DNA of 64,000 nucleotides from Hyphomicrobiales bacterium (GTDB lineage: Bacteria > Pseudomonadota > Alphaproteobacteria > Rhizobiales > Beijerinckiaceae), in the NCBI GenBank assembly GCA_930633495.1, contig CAKNFJ010000001.1:3991001-4055000 (forward strand), given 5' to 3'. How positions within the stretch are numbered: position 1 is the stretch's first letter; every line of letters begins with the position of its first letter. Of this stretch, positions 9,522-18,018 are shown piece after piece. The notes below the pieces were generated by a model, which worked only from the letters and a program-made list of their open reading frames with translations, was not told the DNA's origin and searched no databases. The position numbers and the translations under genes are program-made.

Positions 9522-9660
9522 GGCGCGTCTCCTTCAGTCAGCGATCATGTGACCGTTCCCGCTGCCCGCCGGCAAGCCCGGTTCGCGGTCGCAATTGCGG
9601 CACGGGTCCACCCTGCCTATAGGCTTTCATCAGAGAGTTTCGCCCCGATGGGAGAGAGCC

Positions 9661-9915
9661 ATGGTGAACCCCGGCAACCGCATCCTCGACGACATCGCCC
9701 GCCTCGCCACCGACGCGGCAGGCGCCGCGCAGGGGGTGCGCCGCGAGGTCGAGACCGTCGTGAAGACGCAGATCGAGCGTCTGCTGCGCGATCTCGACGT
9801 CGTCACCCGCGAGGAGTTCGAGGCGGTGCGCGAGATGGCGCTGATCGCGCGGGAGGAGAACGACAAGCTCTCCGCGCGCCTCGCCGCGCTGGAGGAGAAG
9901 CTCGGCAAGTCCTGA
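9661..9915 (+). CDS. ubiK: UbiK accessory factor family protein (BMFP domain)
   Basis: An 84-residue protein of the membrane fusogenic/BMFP family (PF04380). In E. coli UbiK is an accessory factor of aerobic ubiquinone synthesis. The start MVNPGNRILDDIARLATDAAG is preceded by GGGAGAGA. The N-terminal half is an amphipathic helix; the C-terminal half (about 35-82, REEFEAVREMALIAREENDK) is a coiled coil with heptad leucines, matching the trimeric family fold. Encoded alone, facing away from the M24 gene. Confidence 0.88.
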   Translation: MVNPGNRILDDIARLATDAAGAAQGVRREVETVVKTQIERLLRDLDVVTREEFEAVREMALIAREENDKLSARLAALEEKLGKS

Positions 9916-10229
9916 CCGGCCCTGCAGGCAAACGATAGCCTTCATGTCGCGGCGTCATGTCCACAGCCATGTGCTGTGGACAGCCCTGCGGAGGGATTGA
10001 GCCGGCCGGCCGAATCCGCGGAGCTTCGCGCCGTGTTGGGAGCGTCGCAGCGCCTGCGCTATCGTCGGTGGAAAGAATTGATTCGTCGGGCGGCTTTGGT
10101 CCGGTCCGGCGGATGGAATGCCCTTCCCGGGGCGTTCCCGAGGTGTGTAGCGTTCCTTCGGCTTTCCAGTCGCCGTGTTCCTCTTCTCGAACGCGCCGGG
10201 GCGCCAGCCCCGGAAGGTGGACCTAGGGC
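9916..10229. other. Intergenic region between ubiK and the ybjN-domain gene
   Basis: 314 bases without a convincing gene. It contains one perfect 9-bp inverted repeat (GTCCACAGC / GCTGTGGAC, 9959-9967 and 9973-9981) just downstream of ubiK, with no U-tract. The remainder presumably holds the promoter for the ybjN-domain gene, but I cannot point to clear -35/-10 boxes. Confidence 0.5.
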
Positions 10230-10736
10230 ATGATGGACCTCGATTTGGACGCCGAGCAGGATCGGCCTTCCAACCCGCTCGATCTGTTCGAGCGGCTCGC
10301 AACCCTCAACGATTGGACCTTCGACCGCGACAGCGAAGACGAGCTGTCGGTCATGGTGACGGGCGGCTGGTCGGACTACCACGTCGCGATCACCTGGCTC
10401 GCCGAGGTCGAGGCGCTGCATATCGCCTGCGCCTTCGATCTCAAGGTGCCGGAGCGGCGCCGCGGCGAGGTGTTGCAACTCGTGAGCCTCGTCAACGAGC
10501 AGCTCTGGCTGGGGCATTTCGATCTCTGGAGCAGCGAGAGCGTGGTGATGTACCGCCATGCGCTCCTGCTCTCCGGCGGTGCCGAGCCGACCGACGAACA
10601 GGCGGCGGCGCTGGTGAAGACGGCGGTCGAAGCCTGCGAGCGCTACTATCAGGCCTTCCAGTTCGTCGTCTGGGCCGGCAAGACCGCCAAGGAAGGCATG
10701 GAGGGCGCCATCCTGGAAACCGTCGGCGAAGCCTGA
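10230..10736 (+). CDS. YbjN domain-containing protein
   Basis: A 168-residue cytoplasmic protein with a YbjN / type III chaperone-like fold (PF10722): a DLFERLATLNDWTFDRDSEDEL opening region split over strands, then a central beta-sheet with VTGGWSDYHVAITW, and C-terminal helices. YbjN proteins are linked to stress and motility control in enterobacteria, but the biochemical activity is unknown. It is followed 112 bases later by proC on the same strand, an order that I recall as common in Hyphomicrobiales. Confidence 0.85.
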   Translation: MMDLDLDAEQDRPSNPLDLFERLATLNDWTFDRDSEDELSVMVTGGWSDYHVAITWLAEVEALHIACAFDLKVPERRRGEVLQLVSLVNEQLWLGHFDLWSSESVVMYRHALLLSGGAEPTDEQAAALVKTAVEACERYYQAFQFVVWAGKTAKEGMEGAILETVGEA

Positions 10737-10848
10737 CGGCAGATATGCCGCCGCAGCGGGCTTGACCCGGCGGCGGCGTAACGGGAAGGCTGTGCGCGGA
10801 GAATCTCGGGCGCGGGTCCGGGAGCCGTTCAGCCGTCGCGAGGCCGCC

Positions 10849-11670
10849 ATGTCGAACCCCCTTCCGCAATCGCTCGTCCTGATCGGCGCGGGCAAGATGG
10901 GCGGAGCCATGCTGGAGGGCTGGCTGCGCATTGGCATGGATCCGACGGGCATCAGCCTGATCGACCCGAAGCCCTCGGACGAGATGGTCGAGCTCGCCGG
11001 CGAGAAGGGGATGCGGCTCAATCCCTCCGCCAGGGACATCCCTGCCGCCGATGTCGTCGTGCTCGCGACCAAGCCCCAGATGCTGGATACCGCGGCGCCG
11101 GCGGTCCAAGCCTTCATTCACCCCCGTACGCTGCTGATCTCGATTCTCGCCGGCAAGACGCTCGGTGACCTCGCCGCACGCCTGCCGAATGCGGCCGCGA
11201 TCATCCGCGCGATGCCGAATCTGCCGGCCTCGGTGCAGCGCGGCGTAACCGCCGCAGCCCCCGGAAAGGGCGTCAGCGCGGCGCAGCGCGCCACCGCCGA
11301 TGCGCTGCTCGCCAGCATCGGCAAGGTCGAATGGCTCGACGATGAGGGGCTCATCGATGCCGTGACCGCGGTCTCCGGTTCCGGCCCGGCCTATGTCTTC
11401 CACCTCGTCGAATGCCTGGCCGCCGCCGGGGCCGCCGCCGGGCTGCCGGCTGATGTCGCGGAGCGGCTGGCGCGGGCGACCGTCGAAGGGGCCGGCGAAT
11501 TGCTGTTCCAGTCGCCGCTGCCGCCCGGGACGTTGCGGCAGAACGTGACCTCTCCGGGCGGAACCACGGCGGCCGCGCTCGAGGTCCTGATGGCGGATGA
11601 CGGCCTGAAGCCGCTGATGGGCAAGGCCGTGGCTGCAGCGAAACGTCGCGCCGGCGAGCTTTCCGGCTGA
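10849..11670 (+). CDS. proC: Pyrroline-5-carboxylate reductase
   Basis: A 273-residue enzyme catalysing the last step of proline synthesis, reduction of pyrroline-5-carboxylate with NAD(P)H. The Rossmann motif LIGAGKMGGAMLEGWL is at residues 9-24. The C-terminal dimer/substrate region holds AVSGSGPAYVFHLVE and the signature VTSPGGTTAAALEVL. I start at 10849 (MSNPLPQS, preceded by GCGAGG) because this gives the family N-terminus; the frame stays open 87 bases further upstream without homology. Confidence 0.97.
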   Translation: MSNPLPQSLVLIGAGKMGGAMLEGWLRIGMDPTGISLIDPKPSDEMVELAGEKGMRLNPSARDIPAADVVVLATKPQMLDTAAPAVQAFIHPRTLLISILAGKTLGDLAARLPNAAAIIRAMPNLPASVQRGVTAAAPGKGVSAAQRATADALLASIGKVEWLDDEGLIDAVTAVSGSGPAYVFHLVECLAAAGAAAGLPADVAERLARATVEGAGELLFQSPLPPGTLRQNVTSPGGTTAAALEVLMADDGLKPLMGKAVAAAKRRAGELSG

Positions 11671-11703
11671 TTGTCCTTCTCCGCGCCACGATGGCGGCCT
11701 AAT

Positions 11704-11736
11704 CTCCTCTCGTCGCGAAGCGAGAGGAGCTGTCCC
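11704..11736 (+). promoter_or_regulatory. Hairpin sequestering the ribosome-binding site of the TetR-like gene
   Basis: A 9-bp perfect stem, CTCCTCTCG (11704-11712) with CGAGAGGAG (11721-11729), encloses the Shine-Dalgarno GAGAGGAG in its 3' arm, seven bases before the ATG at 11737. The 8-base loop is TCGCGAAG. If formed in mRNA it would block initiation. Lies in the 66-base gap after proC. Confidence 0.6.
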
Positions 11737-12513
11737 ATGGCCCGCAAACCCGTTTCCACTCCGCCGGAAGGCGAAGCGCCGAAATCCGCTCCCAAGCCTG
11801 CCGCGAAATCCGCGTCCAAGCCGGTCGATCCGCGCAAGCGTGCCGTCGATGCGCTGATGACGCTCGCGGCGGAGCGGCCATGGAGTGATATCGAACTGCC
11901 CGATATCGCCGCCGAGGCGGGGCTGACATTGGCGCAGCTGCGCGGGTTCTTTCCCTCCAAGCTCGCGATGCTAGGCGGGCTGACGCGCCTCGTCGACGAG
12001 GCGATCCTGGCCGAGGCTTCGGACGATCTGGCCGGGGAGCCGGCCAGGGAACGCATGTTCGATCTCGTCATGCGGCGGCTGGACGCGATGGCGCCCTACA
12101 AGGCCGGCCTGCGCAAGATCGCGCCGGCGATCCGGCGCGATCCGCTGGCGCTGGCGGCGCTTAATCGCGGTGCAGTCAATTCCTGGCGCTACATGCTGGC
12201 CTCCGCCGGAATTCCGACCGAGGACGCGCTCGGCCATCTGCGGGTGCAGGGCGCGGTGCTGCTGATGGCGAGGGTCTCCGAGACCTGGCTCGATGACGAC
12301 GAGCCCGAGCTGTCGAAGACCATGGCTCGGCTCGATCGGGAGCTGAAACTGGCCAGCTGCATCCTGGCTCGCGCCGAGGATATGCACCGGCTCACGGCAC
12401 CGTTCAGGGGGCTCGCGCGTGCGATCTGCTCCGGCCGGCCGCTGAAGGCGCGCCGGCGCGAGCGTGCCCCCGAGCGCGGCGAGGACAACGAGGATTACGC
12501 GCCGGCGATTTGA
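11737..12513 (+). CDS. TetR-family regulator or COQ9-like protein
   Basis: A 258-residue protein. After a 35-residue Ala/Lys/Pro-rich leader there is a TetR-type helix-turn-helix (about 40-85: WSDIELPDIAAEAGLTLAQL then FFPSKLAMLGGL). The remaining helical domain lacks a recognisable ligand signature. COQ9 proteins share the TetR fold, and this one has a COQ9-like flavour in the C-terminal half (NSWRYMLASAGIPTED), with ubiK not far upstream; I cannot decide between regulator and COQ9 paralog. Start at 11737 has a strong Shine-Dalgarno that lies in a hairpin. A highly basic/acidic tail ends the protein. Confidence 0.75.
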   Translation: MARKPVSTPPEGEAPKSAPKPAAKSASKPVDPRKRAVDALMTLAAERPWSDIELPDIAAEAGLTLAQLRGFFPSKLAMLGGLTRLVDEAILAEASDDLAGEPARERMFDLVMRRLDAMAPYKAGLRKIAPAIRRDPLALAALNRGAVNSWRYMLASAGIPTEDALGHLRVQGAVLLMARVSETWLDDDEPELSKTMARLDRELKLASCILARAEDMHRLTAPFRGLARAICSGRPLKARRRERAPERGEDNEDYAPAI

Positions 12514-12615
12514 CCGGCGCGGCGCCGCACGATTATGGCCGAAATGAGTCGGTGTTAAGCGCGTTTTAGTTAATTTGCGCGAGGTGAAAGGCCCCATCCC
12601 GCGCAGGACACGCGT

Positions 12616-14610
12616 ATGTCTTTCTTCAAGAAGCTTGCGACCTTGTCGATCAGCCGCTCATTCGCGCTGATCGCAGCCTTGGCCGTGCTGATCGCCGTCG
12701 GCAGCGTCGGCTATACGTTGAATGCCGCCCGCAACGAGATGCTCGCGCTCAAGCGCGCCGAAATGAAGAACATCGTCGAGGCGGCTGCGACGACCGTGAA
12801 GGGCTATCTGGCCCGGGTCGAGGCCGGCGAGCTCAAGGAAGACGATGCCAAGAAGATGGCCATGGAGGCCCTCGGAAACGCGCGCTTCGACGATGGAAAC
12901 TATTATTTCCTCGTCAATTACGACGGCATCAGCGTCCTGCACGCGAACAAGAAGATCCAGTCGACGGACATGAAGCCGCTCAAGGACGCGGATGGCAAGT
13001 TCTTCGTCCAGGAGATGATCGCGCTGGTGAAGGCGAAGGGGCAGGGCTTCCTCGACTATGGCTGGCTCAAGGCAGGGGACAAGGAGCCTTCGCTGAAGAT
13101 CTCCTACGTCGTCGGCGTGCCGAAGTGGCAGTGGCTGGTCGGTTCCGGCCTGCATGTTCACGACGTCGACGCGGCCTTCATGAACATGGTCGCGGGTGTG
13201 GCCAAAGTGCTGGTTCCGCTCGGCCTTCTCATGCTCGGCCTCGTCATTGTCCTGAGCCGCCGCGCGTCCGGCATGCTCCATTCCCTGAAGGGCTCGATGG
13301 ACGGGCTCGCCTCCGGCCAGCTCGATACCGCCATCGCCCATCAGGAGCGCGCGGACGAAGTCGGCTCGATGGCCCGCTCGCTCGTCGTCTTCCGCGATGC
13401 GGCCCTCGCCAAGCAGGCGATGGAAGCCGACAAGCTGCGGGCCGAGCAGGAGGCCGCCGGTCATCGCGATGCAGCCGATGGCGAGCGCCGCCGCAACGAG
13501 GCCGACCGCGCCGAGCATGCGCGCGTGCAGGCCGGTGTCGTGCAGGCGCTGGCCACCGGGCTGGAGCGGCTTTCCGACGGCGACCTGACCTACCGCATCG
13601 AGCAGGCGTTCAGCGCCGAATACGTCAAGCTGAGGGATGACTTCAACGGCGCCATCGCCAAGCTCCAGGATGCGATGCGTCAGATCGCGACCAATACCGA
13701 GAGCATGAAGGCCGGCTCCACCGAGATCAGCCAGGCGGCCGACGACCTCGCGAGCCGCACCGAGCAGCAGGCCTCCTCCGTGGAGGAGACCGCGACCGCG
13801 CTCGACGAGCTCACCGCCACGGTCCGGCAGACCGCCGAGAGCGCCCGCCTTGCCAATCAGGCGACGGTGCAGGTCAAGTCCGAGGCCGAGCAGTCGACCA
13901 GCATCGTGCGCGACGCGGTGACGGCGATGGGCGGCATCGAGAAATCGGCGCAGGAGATCTCGCAGATCGTCGGCGTGATCGACGAGATCGCGTTCCAGAC
14001 CAATCTGCTCGCGCTCAACGCCTCGGTCGAGGCGGCGCGTGCCGGCGATGCCGGCAAGGGCTTCGCGGTCGTCGCCTCGGAGGTGCGGGCGCTGGCGCAG
14101 CGTTCGGCTTCCGCCGCCAAGGAGATCAAGACGCTGATCGACGCCTCTGCGATCGAGGTCGAGAAGGGCGTCGCGCTGGTCGGGCAGACCGGCAGCGCCC
14201 TGCAGCGCATGGCGACCGAGATCACCCGCGTCACCGGGCTCGTCGCCGAGATCGCCGGGGCCGCGCAGGAGCAGGCCTCGGGATTGCAGGAGGTTAACTC
14301 CGCCGTCGGAGAGATGGATCAGGCGACGCAGCAGAACGCCGCGATGGCCGAGCAATCCACCGCCGCTGCCCATTCGCTGTCGCAGGAAGCCGACCGTCTC
14401 TCGGCACTGGTCGCCCGCTTCCAGCTCGGCTCCGACGTCGCCGGGCTCAAGGCCATGGCGCGGACCATGCAGGCCGCGATCGCGCCGTCCGTTCCGGCCG
14501 CGCCGCGCGCGGTCGCGCCGCGACCCGCTAGGGCCTCGGCTTCGAGCGCTCCCGTCGCCGCGCGCAGGGCGGATCTCGATCCTCGCGACAAGGGCTGGGA
14601 GGAGTTTTGA
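12616..14610 (+). CDS. Methyl-accepting chemotaxis protein with single Cache sensor
   Basis: A 664-residue transmembrane chemoreceptor. TM1 is about 15-35; a periplasmic single Cache domain (sCache_2 type) covers about 40-190 with [13 protein letters not shown] and WLVGSG motifs; TM2 is about 192-214; HAMP follows (215-267), with a second HAMP-like stretch near 310-360. The signalling hairpin contains the invariant tip [20 protein letters not shown]. The protein ends in GWEEF, matching the C-terminal pentapeptide (xWxxF) that tethers CheR/CheB in high-abundance receptors. No other che genes are in the window, so it is a dispersed receptor. Ligand unknown; sCache_2 domains often sense small organic acids. 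Confidence 0.93.
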   Translation: MSFFKKLATLSISRSFALIAALAVLIAVGSVGYTLNAARNEMLALKRAEMKNIVEAAATTVKGYLARVEAGELKEDDAKKMAMEALGNARFDDGNYYFLVNYDGISVLHANKKIQSTDMKPLKDADGKFFVQEMIALVKAKGQGFLDYGWLKAGDKEPSLKISYVVGVPKWQWLVGSGLHVHDVDAAFMNMVAGVAKVLVPLGLLMLGLVIVLSRRASGMLHSLKGSMDGLASGQLDTAIAHQERADEVGSMARSLVVFRDAALAKQAMEADKLRAEQEAAGHRDAADGERRRNEADRAEHARVQAGVVQALATGLERLSDGDLTYRIEQAFSAEYVKLRDDFNGAIAKLQDAMRQIATNTESMKAGSTEISQAADDLASRTEQQASSVEETATALDELTATVRQTAESARLANQATVQVKSEAEQSTSIVRDAVTAMGGIEKSAQEISQIVGVIDEIAFQTNLLALNASVEAARAGDAGKGFAVVASEVRALAQRSASAAKEIKTLIDASAIEVEKGVALVGQTGSALQRMATEITRVTGLVAEIAGAAQEQASGLQEVNSAVGEMDQATQQNAAMAEQSTAAAHSLSQEADRLSALVARFQLGSDVAGLKAMARTMQAAIAPSVPAAPRAVAPRPARASASSAPVAARRADLDPRDKGWEEF

Positions 14611-14966
14611 GCGCCCCGGCAGAACCGGCCGCCCAGATCGGCTTCGACGATTTCCTCAAGGTCGACATCCGTGTCGGCACGATCGTCGAGGCCGAGCCCT
14701 ATCCCGAGGCGCGCAAGCCTTCGCTCAAGCTCGTGATCGATTTCGGCGGCAGCATCGGCCGCAAGAAATCCTCGGCGCAGATCACGCGGCACTACCGGCC
14801 CGAGGATCTGCCGGGCCGCCAGGTCCTCGCGGTGGTCAACTTCCCGCCGCGTCAGATCGGCAGGTTCATGTCGGAAGTCCTGACGCTCGGCATTCCCGAC
14901 GTCGATGGCGAGGTCGTGCTGGTCGGCCCGGGCCATGCCGTGCCGGACGGCGGCAGGCTGTTTTAG
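14607..14966 (+). CDS. csaA: CsaA-like tRNA-binding protein
   Basis: A 119-residue stand-alone EMAP/Trbp111-type OB-fold protein (PF01588). Hallmarks are [21 protein letters not shown] in pieces: the DIRVG strand, the KSSAQIT turn, and [11 protein letters not shown] near the C-terminus. CsaA binds tRNA and has been described as an export chaperone. The start is TTG at 14607, overlapping the chemoreceptor stop (TTGA), so translation is probably coupled although a functional link to chemotaxis is not expected. Confidence 0.92.
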   Translation: MSAPAEPAAQIGFDDFLKVDIRVGTIVEAEPYPEARKPSLKLVIDFGGSIGRKKSSAQITRHYRPEDLPGRQVLAVVNFPPRQIGRFMSEVLTLGIPDVDGEVVLVGPGHAVPDGGRLF

Positions 14967-14978
14967 AGCTTTCGGCTG

Positions 14979-15021
14979 CGTCATTCCCGGGCGGAGCGAA
15001 GCTTCGACCCGAGCATGACGG
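14979..15021. repeat. Short GTCAT...ATGAC palindrome
   Basis: A shorter member of the same repeat style as 3638-3735. Outer arms CGTCAT (from 14979) and ATGACG (to 15020) flank CCGGGCGG..., with an AGCGAAGCTTCG palindromic centre. It lies between the convergent csaA and sensor kinase genes and may serve as a bidirectional terminator. Confidence 0.55.
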
Positions 15022-15045
15022 CGCGCTTCCGCTTTCCGGGCGGGC

Positions 15046-16503
15046 CTATACCGGCAGACGGACCGTCGCGCGCAAGCCGCCGAGCGGCGAATCGCCCAGC
15101 ATGATGTCGCCGCCATGGGAGCGGGCGATGTCGCGGGCGATGGCGAGGCCCAGGCCCGTGCCGCCGCCATCGACGTTGCGCGCCTCGTCGAGGCGGAAGA
15201 AGGGGCGGAAGACGTCCTCGCGTTGGTCGGACGGAATGCCCGGGCCGTCATCGTCGACCATCACGATCAGGTAGCGCGCATCATGCGCGGCCCTGATAGC
15301 GATGCGGTCGCCATAGCGGGCGGCGTTCGAGACGAGATTGGTCAGCAAGCGCCGGAAGGCGTCCGGGCGGATCACCACCAGCGGATCGCCGACGACTTCC
15401 AGCCCGGTCTGGTGGCCCTGCCGCTCGGCATCGGCCTTCAACTCTTCCAGCAGGGAGCGGATATCGGTCTCGACCGCGGTCTCGCCGGCGTCGCCACGGG
15501 CGAAGGAGAGATAATCTTCGAGCATCCGGCTCATCTCGTCGACGTCCTTCTCGAGCGCCTCGATCTCGGAGGAGCGTTCCATCAGGGCGAGCGAGAGCCG
15601 GAAGCGGGTGAGGATGGTGCGCAGATCGTGGCTGACGCCGTTCAGCATCGTCGTGCGCTCGCCGATCGAGCGCTCGACGCGCCGCTTCATCTCGATGAAG
15701 GCGTTGCCCGCGCGCCGGACCTCGCGGGCGCCGCGCGGGCGGAACTCGGCGTCGCGGCCCTTGCCGAAGGCTTCCGCCGCATCCGCCAGCTTCAGGATGG
15801 GGCGGATCTGGTTGCGCAGGAACAGCACGGCGATGGTCAGCAGGATCAGCGAGGTGCCGATCATCCAGAGCAGGAAGATGTGGCTGTTGGAGGCATAGGC
15901 CGCGTTGCGCCGGGTCAGGATGCGCATCACATCCTTGCCGAGCTTGATGCGGATCTCGATCAGGCTGGAGCGGCCGACGGTGTCGAGCCAGAAGGGGCGG
16001 GCGACCTGCTGGCTGAGCTCGGTCGAGAGTGCGTTGTCGAGCAGCGAGAAGAACGGTCGCGGCCCCGGCGCCGGCAGGTCGGAATCAGGGATGATGTCGA
16101 GGTCCATGCCGAGCCGCTCGGCGGCGATGCGCGACAGCGTTGTGGTGTCGGCATCCTGCGGGTAGCTCTCATAGACATCGATCAGCATGGCGATGTCGGC
16201 GGAGACCGCCGAGGACAGGCGCTGCGTCACCGTCTGCCAGTGACGCTCCATGAAGACATAGGCGATGACCGATTGCAGCAGCACCACCGGCGCGATGACG
16301 ATGACGAGGGCGCGCGGGTAGAGCCCCTTCGGCATGTAGCGCGCAACGACCTGCAACGGCCGGCCGATGCTGCGCAGGACCGGGCGCAGGCGCTTGCCGA
16401 CATGGCCGCAGGCCGCCTCGAGCCAGGCCATGACGGGACGCAGCATGGCGAACGCGGCGCGCCATGCCGATTGCCCCTTCCTGCCATGCTGAAGCGGAGT
16501 CAC
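15046..16503 (-). CDS. EnvZ-like sensor histidine kinase
   Basis: A 485-residue inner-membrane kinase. TM1 is about 65-85, a periplasmic sensor spans 86-208, TM2 is 209-229, then HAMP, the HisKA dimerisation domain with phosphoacceptor His292 in VSHDLRT, and HATPase_c with NLVSNAARYGD, DDDGPGI and GGGTGLGLAIA. The residue after HDLRT, normally proline, is Ile297. Its ATG overlaps the stop of the response regulator gene by four bases, so the pair is co-translated. Together with the upstream MarR gene it recalls petP-petR of Rhodobacter with a cognate kinase. Confidence 0.93.
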   Translation of the reverse strand: MTPLQHGRKGQSAWRAAFAMLRPVMAWLEAACGHVGKRLRPVLRSIGRPLQVVARYMPKGLYPRALVIVIAPVVLLQSVIAYVFMERHWQTVTQRLSSAVSADIAMLIDVYESYPQDADTTTLSRIAAERLGMDLDIIPDSDLPAPGPRPFFSLLDNALSTELSQQVARPFWLDTVGRSSLIEIRIKLGKDVMRILTRRNAAYASNSHIFLLWMIGTSLILLTIAVLFLRNQIRPILKLADAAEAFGKGRDAEFRPRGAREVRRAGNAFIEMKRRVERSIGERTTMLNGVSHDLRTILTRFRLSLALMERSSEIEALEKDVDEMSRMLEDYLSFARGDAGETAVETDIRSLLEELKADAERQGHQTGLEVVGDPLVVIRPDAFRRLLTNLVSNAARYGDRIAIRAAHDARYLIVMVDDDGPGIPSDQREDVFRPFFRLDEARNVDGGGTGLGLAIARDIARSHGGDIMLGDSPLGGLRATVRLPV

Positions 16504-17243
16504 GTCCTGTCCGTCACCAGCCTGTAGCCGACGCCGCGCACGGTCTGGAGATAGAGCGGATCGGTCTGGTCGCGCTCGATCTTGCGGCGCAGGCGGTTCA
16601 TCTGCACGTCGACGGTGCGGTCGTTCGCGGCCGAGCCCTGCGCCGCCAGTTCCTCGCGCGGCACGACCTCGCCGGCGCGCTCGGCCAGCGCCGTCAGGAT
16701 GTCACGCTCGCGCTCGGTGAGGCGGATGGTCTCGTCGCCCTTGCGCAATTCGCCGCGGGTCAGGCCGTAGATGAACGGGCCGAAGCGGACGAAATCGGGG
16801 CGCGTCCCGGACTGGGCCGCTTCGACGACCAGCGTGCGCTTCAGGATGTTGCCGAGGCGCAGCAGCAATTCGCGTGGCTCGAAGGGCTTGGCGAGATAGT
16901 CGTCGACGCCGATCTCGAGCCCGTTGATGCGGTCCTTGCCGTCCGCGCGGGCGGTGAGCATCAGGATTGGCACGGCGGAGCCGCCGCGGAAACGGCGGGC
17001 GAAGTCGAAGCCGTTCTCGCCCGGCATCATCACGTCGAGCACGATCGCATCGAAGACGAGGTTGCCGAGCCGGGTATCGGCTTCCGCCGCATTCGCCGCC
17101 GTGGTGACGCGATAGCCGTTGTCGCCGAGGAAGCGGCCGAGCAGATCGCGCAGGCGACGGTCGTCGTCGACGACGAGGATGTGGGGAGCCTCGTCCGGCA
17201 ACGGCTTGCGGGCCGGTTTCGCTACGGTCTCGCTGGCGATCAT
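16500..17243 (-). CDS. OmpR-family response regulator (PetR-like)
   Basis: A 247-residue regulator. The receiver domain (about 20-140) has the acidic pocket VVDDD, phosphoacceptor Asp70 in VLDVMMPG, LTARAD and the KPFEPREL lysine. The C-terminal winged helix (about 150-245) has LTERERDIL and the recognition helix NDRTVDVQMNRLRRKIE. I use the ATG at 17243, which has GGGAGAAG at good spacing; an ATG 21 bases upstream is possible. Coupled to the kinase gene downstream and 85 bases after a MarR gene. By analogy with R. capsulatus PetR it might control respiratory or membrane-stress genes. Confidence 0.94.
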   Translation of the reverse strand: MIASETVAKPARKPLPDEAPHILVVDDDRRLRDLLGRFLGDNGYRVTTAANAAEADTRLGNLVFDAIVLDVMMPGENGFDFARRFRGGSAVPILMLTARADGKDRINGLEIGVDDYLAKPFEPRELLLRLGNILKRTLVVEAAQSGTRPDFVRFGPFIYGLTRGELRKGDETIRLTERERDILTALAERAGEVVPREELAAQGSAANDRTVDVQMNRLRRKIERDQTDPLYLQTVRGVGYRLVTDRT

Positions 17244-17328
17244 GCTCACGGCTTCTCCCTGCATCCGCTGCGCCCGGAGCGGTCACGGTGCCCGGCTCCC
17301 ATAGCACAATGCTTGCGGCAGGTCGCCG

Positions 17329-17871
17329 TCAGGGCTTCGCGAGCAGGCGCTCGACCTTCGGCCGCTCCGCCGGGTCGATCAAGGCGGACAAGTATCGCGC
17401 GGCGATCGCGGCAGCTTCGGGGCCGACCCCGTCGAGCGCGCGGTTGATGCGCTCGGCCTGCAGTCGCACGAGGCGCAATGCCAGCTCCTGCCCCGCGGTG
17501 GTGGTGTGGAGATGCCGCTGGCGCTTGTCCTGCCGGCCCGTGCGCTGCTCGATGTAGCCTTTCTCGACCAGCTCCTTGAGCACGCGGTTCAGGCTCTGCT
17601 TGGTGATCTGCAGGATGTCGAGCAGCTCGGCGATGGTCAGGCCTGGGCGGCGCTGGACGAAATGCAGCACGCGGTGATGCGCCCGGCCGAAGCCATATTC
17701 AGCAAGGATCCTGTCGGGGTCGCCGACGAAGTCGCGATAGGCGAAGAACAACAGCTCGATCAGGTCATGCGGAACGGCCTCGGACGAGGGCTTGGGCGGC
17801 GTGTCGTCGGCGTGGTGCTCGGACAGGGTCAAAACTGCGCTTCCAAAAATTTGGGTCAGCCTTATTGACAT
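17329..17871 (-). CDS. MarR-family regulator (PetP-like)
   Basis: A 180-residue winged-helix protein. The HTH lies at about 78-120 (LTIAELLDILQITKQSLNRV) and the wing contains GRQDKRQRHLHTT, matching MarR DRR-type wings. It precedes the response regulator and kinase on the same strand, the petP-petR order known from Rhodobacter capsulatus, where PetP acts with PetR. No strong ribosome-binding site precedes the ATG at 17871, so the start is uncertain. It diverges from ilvE. Confidence 0.88.
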   Translation of the reverse strand: MSIRLTQIFGSAVLTLSEHHADDTPPKPSSEAVPHDLIELLFFAYRDFVGDPDRILAEYGFGRAHHRVLHFVQRRPGLTIAELLDILQITKQSLNRVLKELVEKGYIEQRTGRQDKRQRHLHTTTAGQELALRLVRLQAERINRALDGVGPEAAAIAARYLSALIDPAERPKVERLLAKP

Positions 17872-18018
17872 ATCTCAGACGGAAGATTACCGGTCAAGGG
17901 CGCTGAGCGAACGATTATTTCAAAACCTGTCGTTATGGCGCAGCTTAAGACCCATGCTTGCGTTCCCAAGCCGGCTGTGCCGGAGTTCGGGGCGAGGAAG
18001 CGCCCAGGAGAAGGTCCC

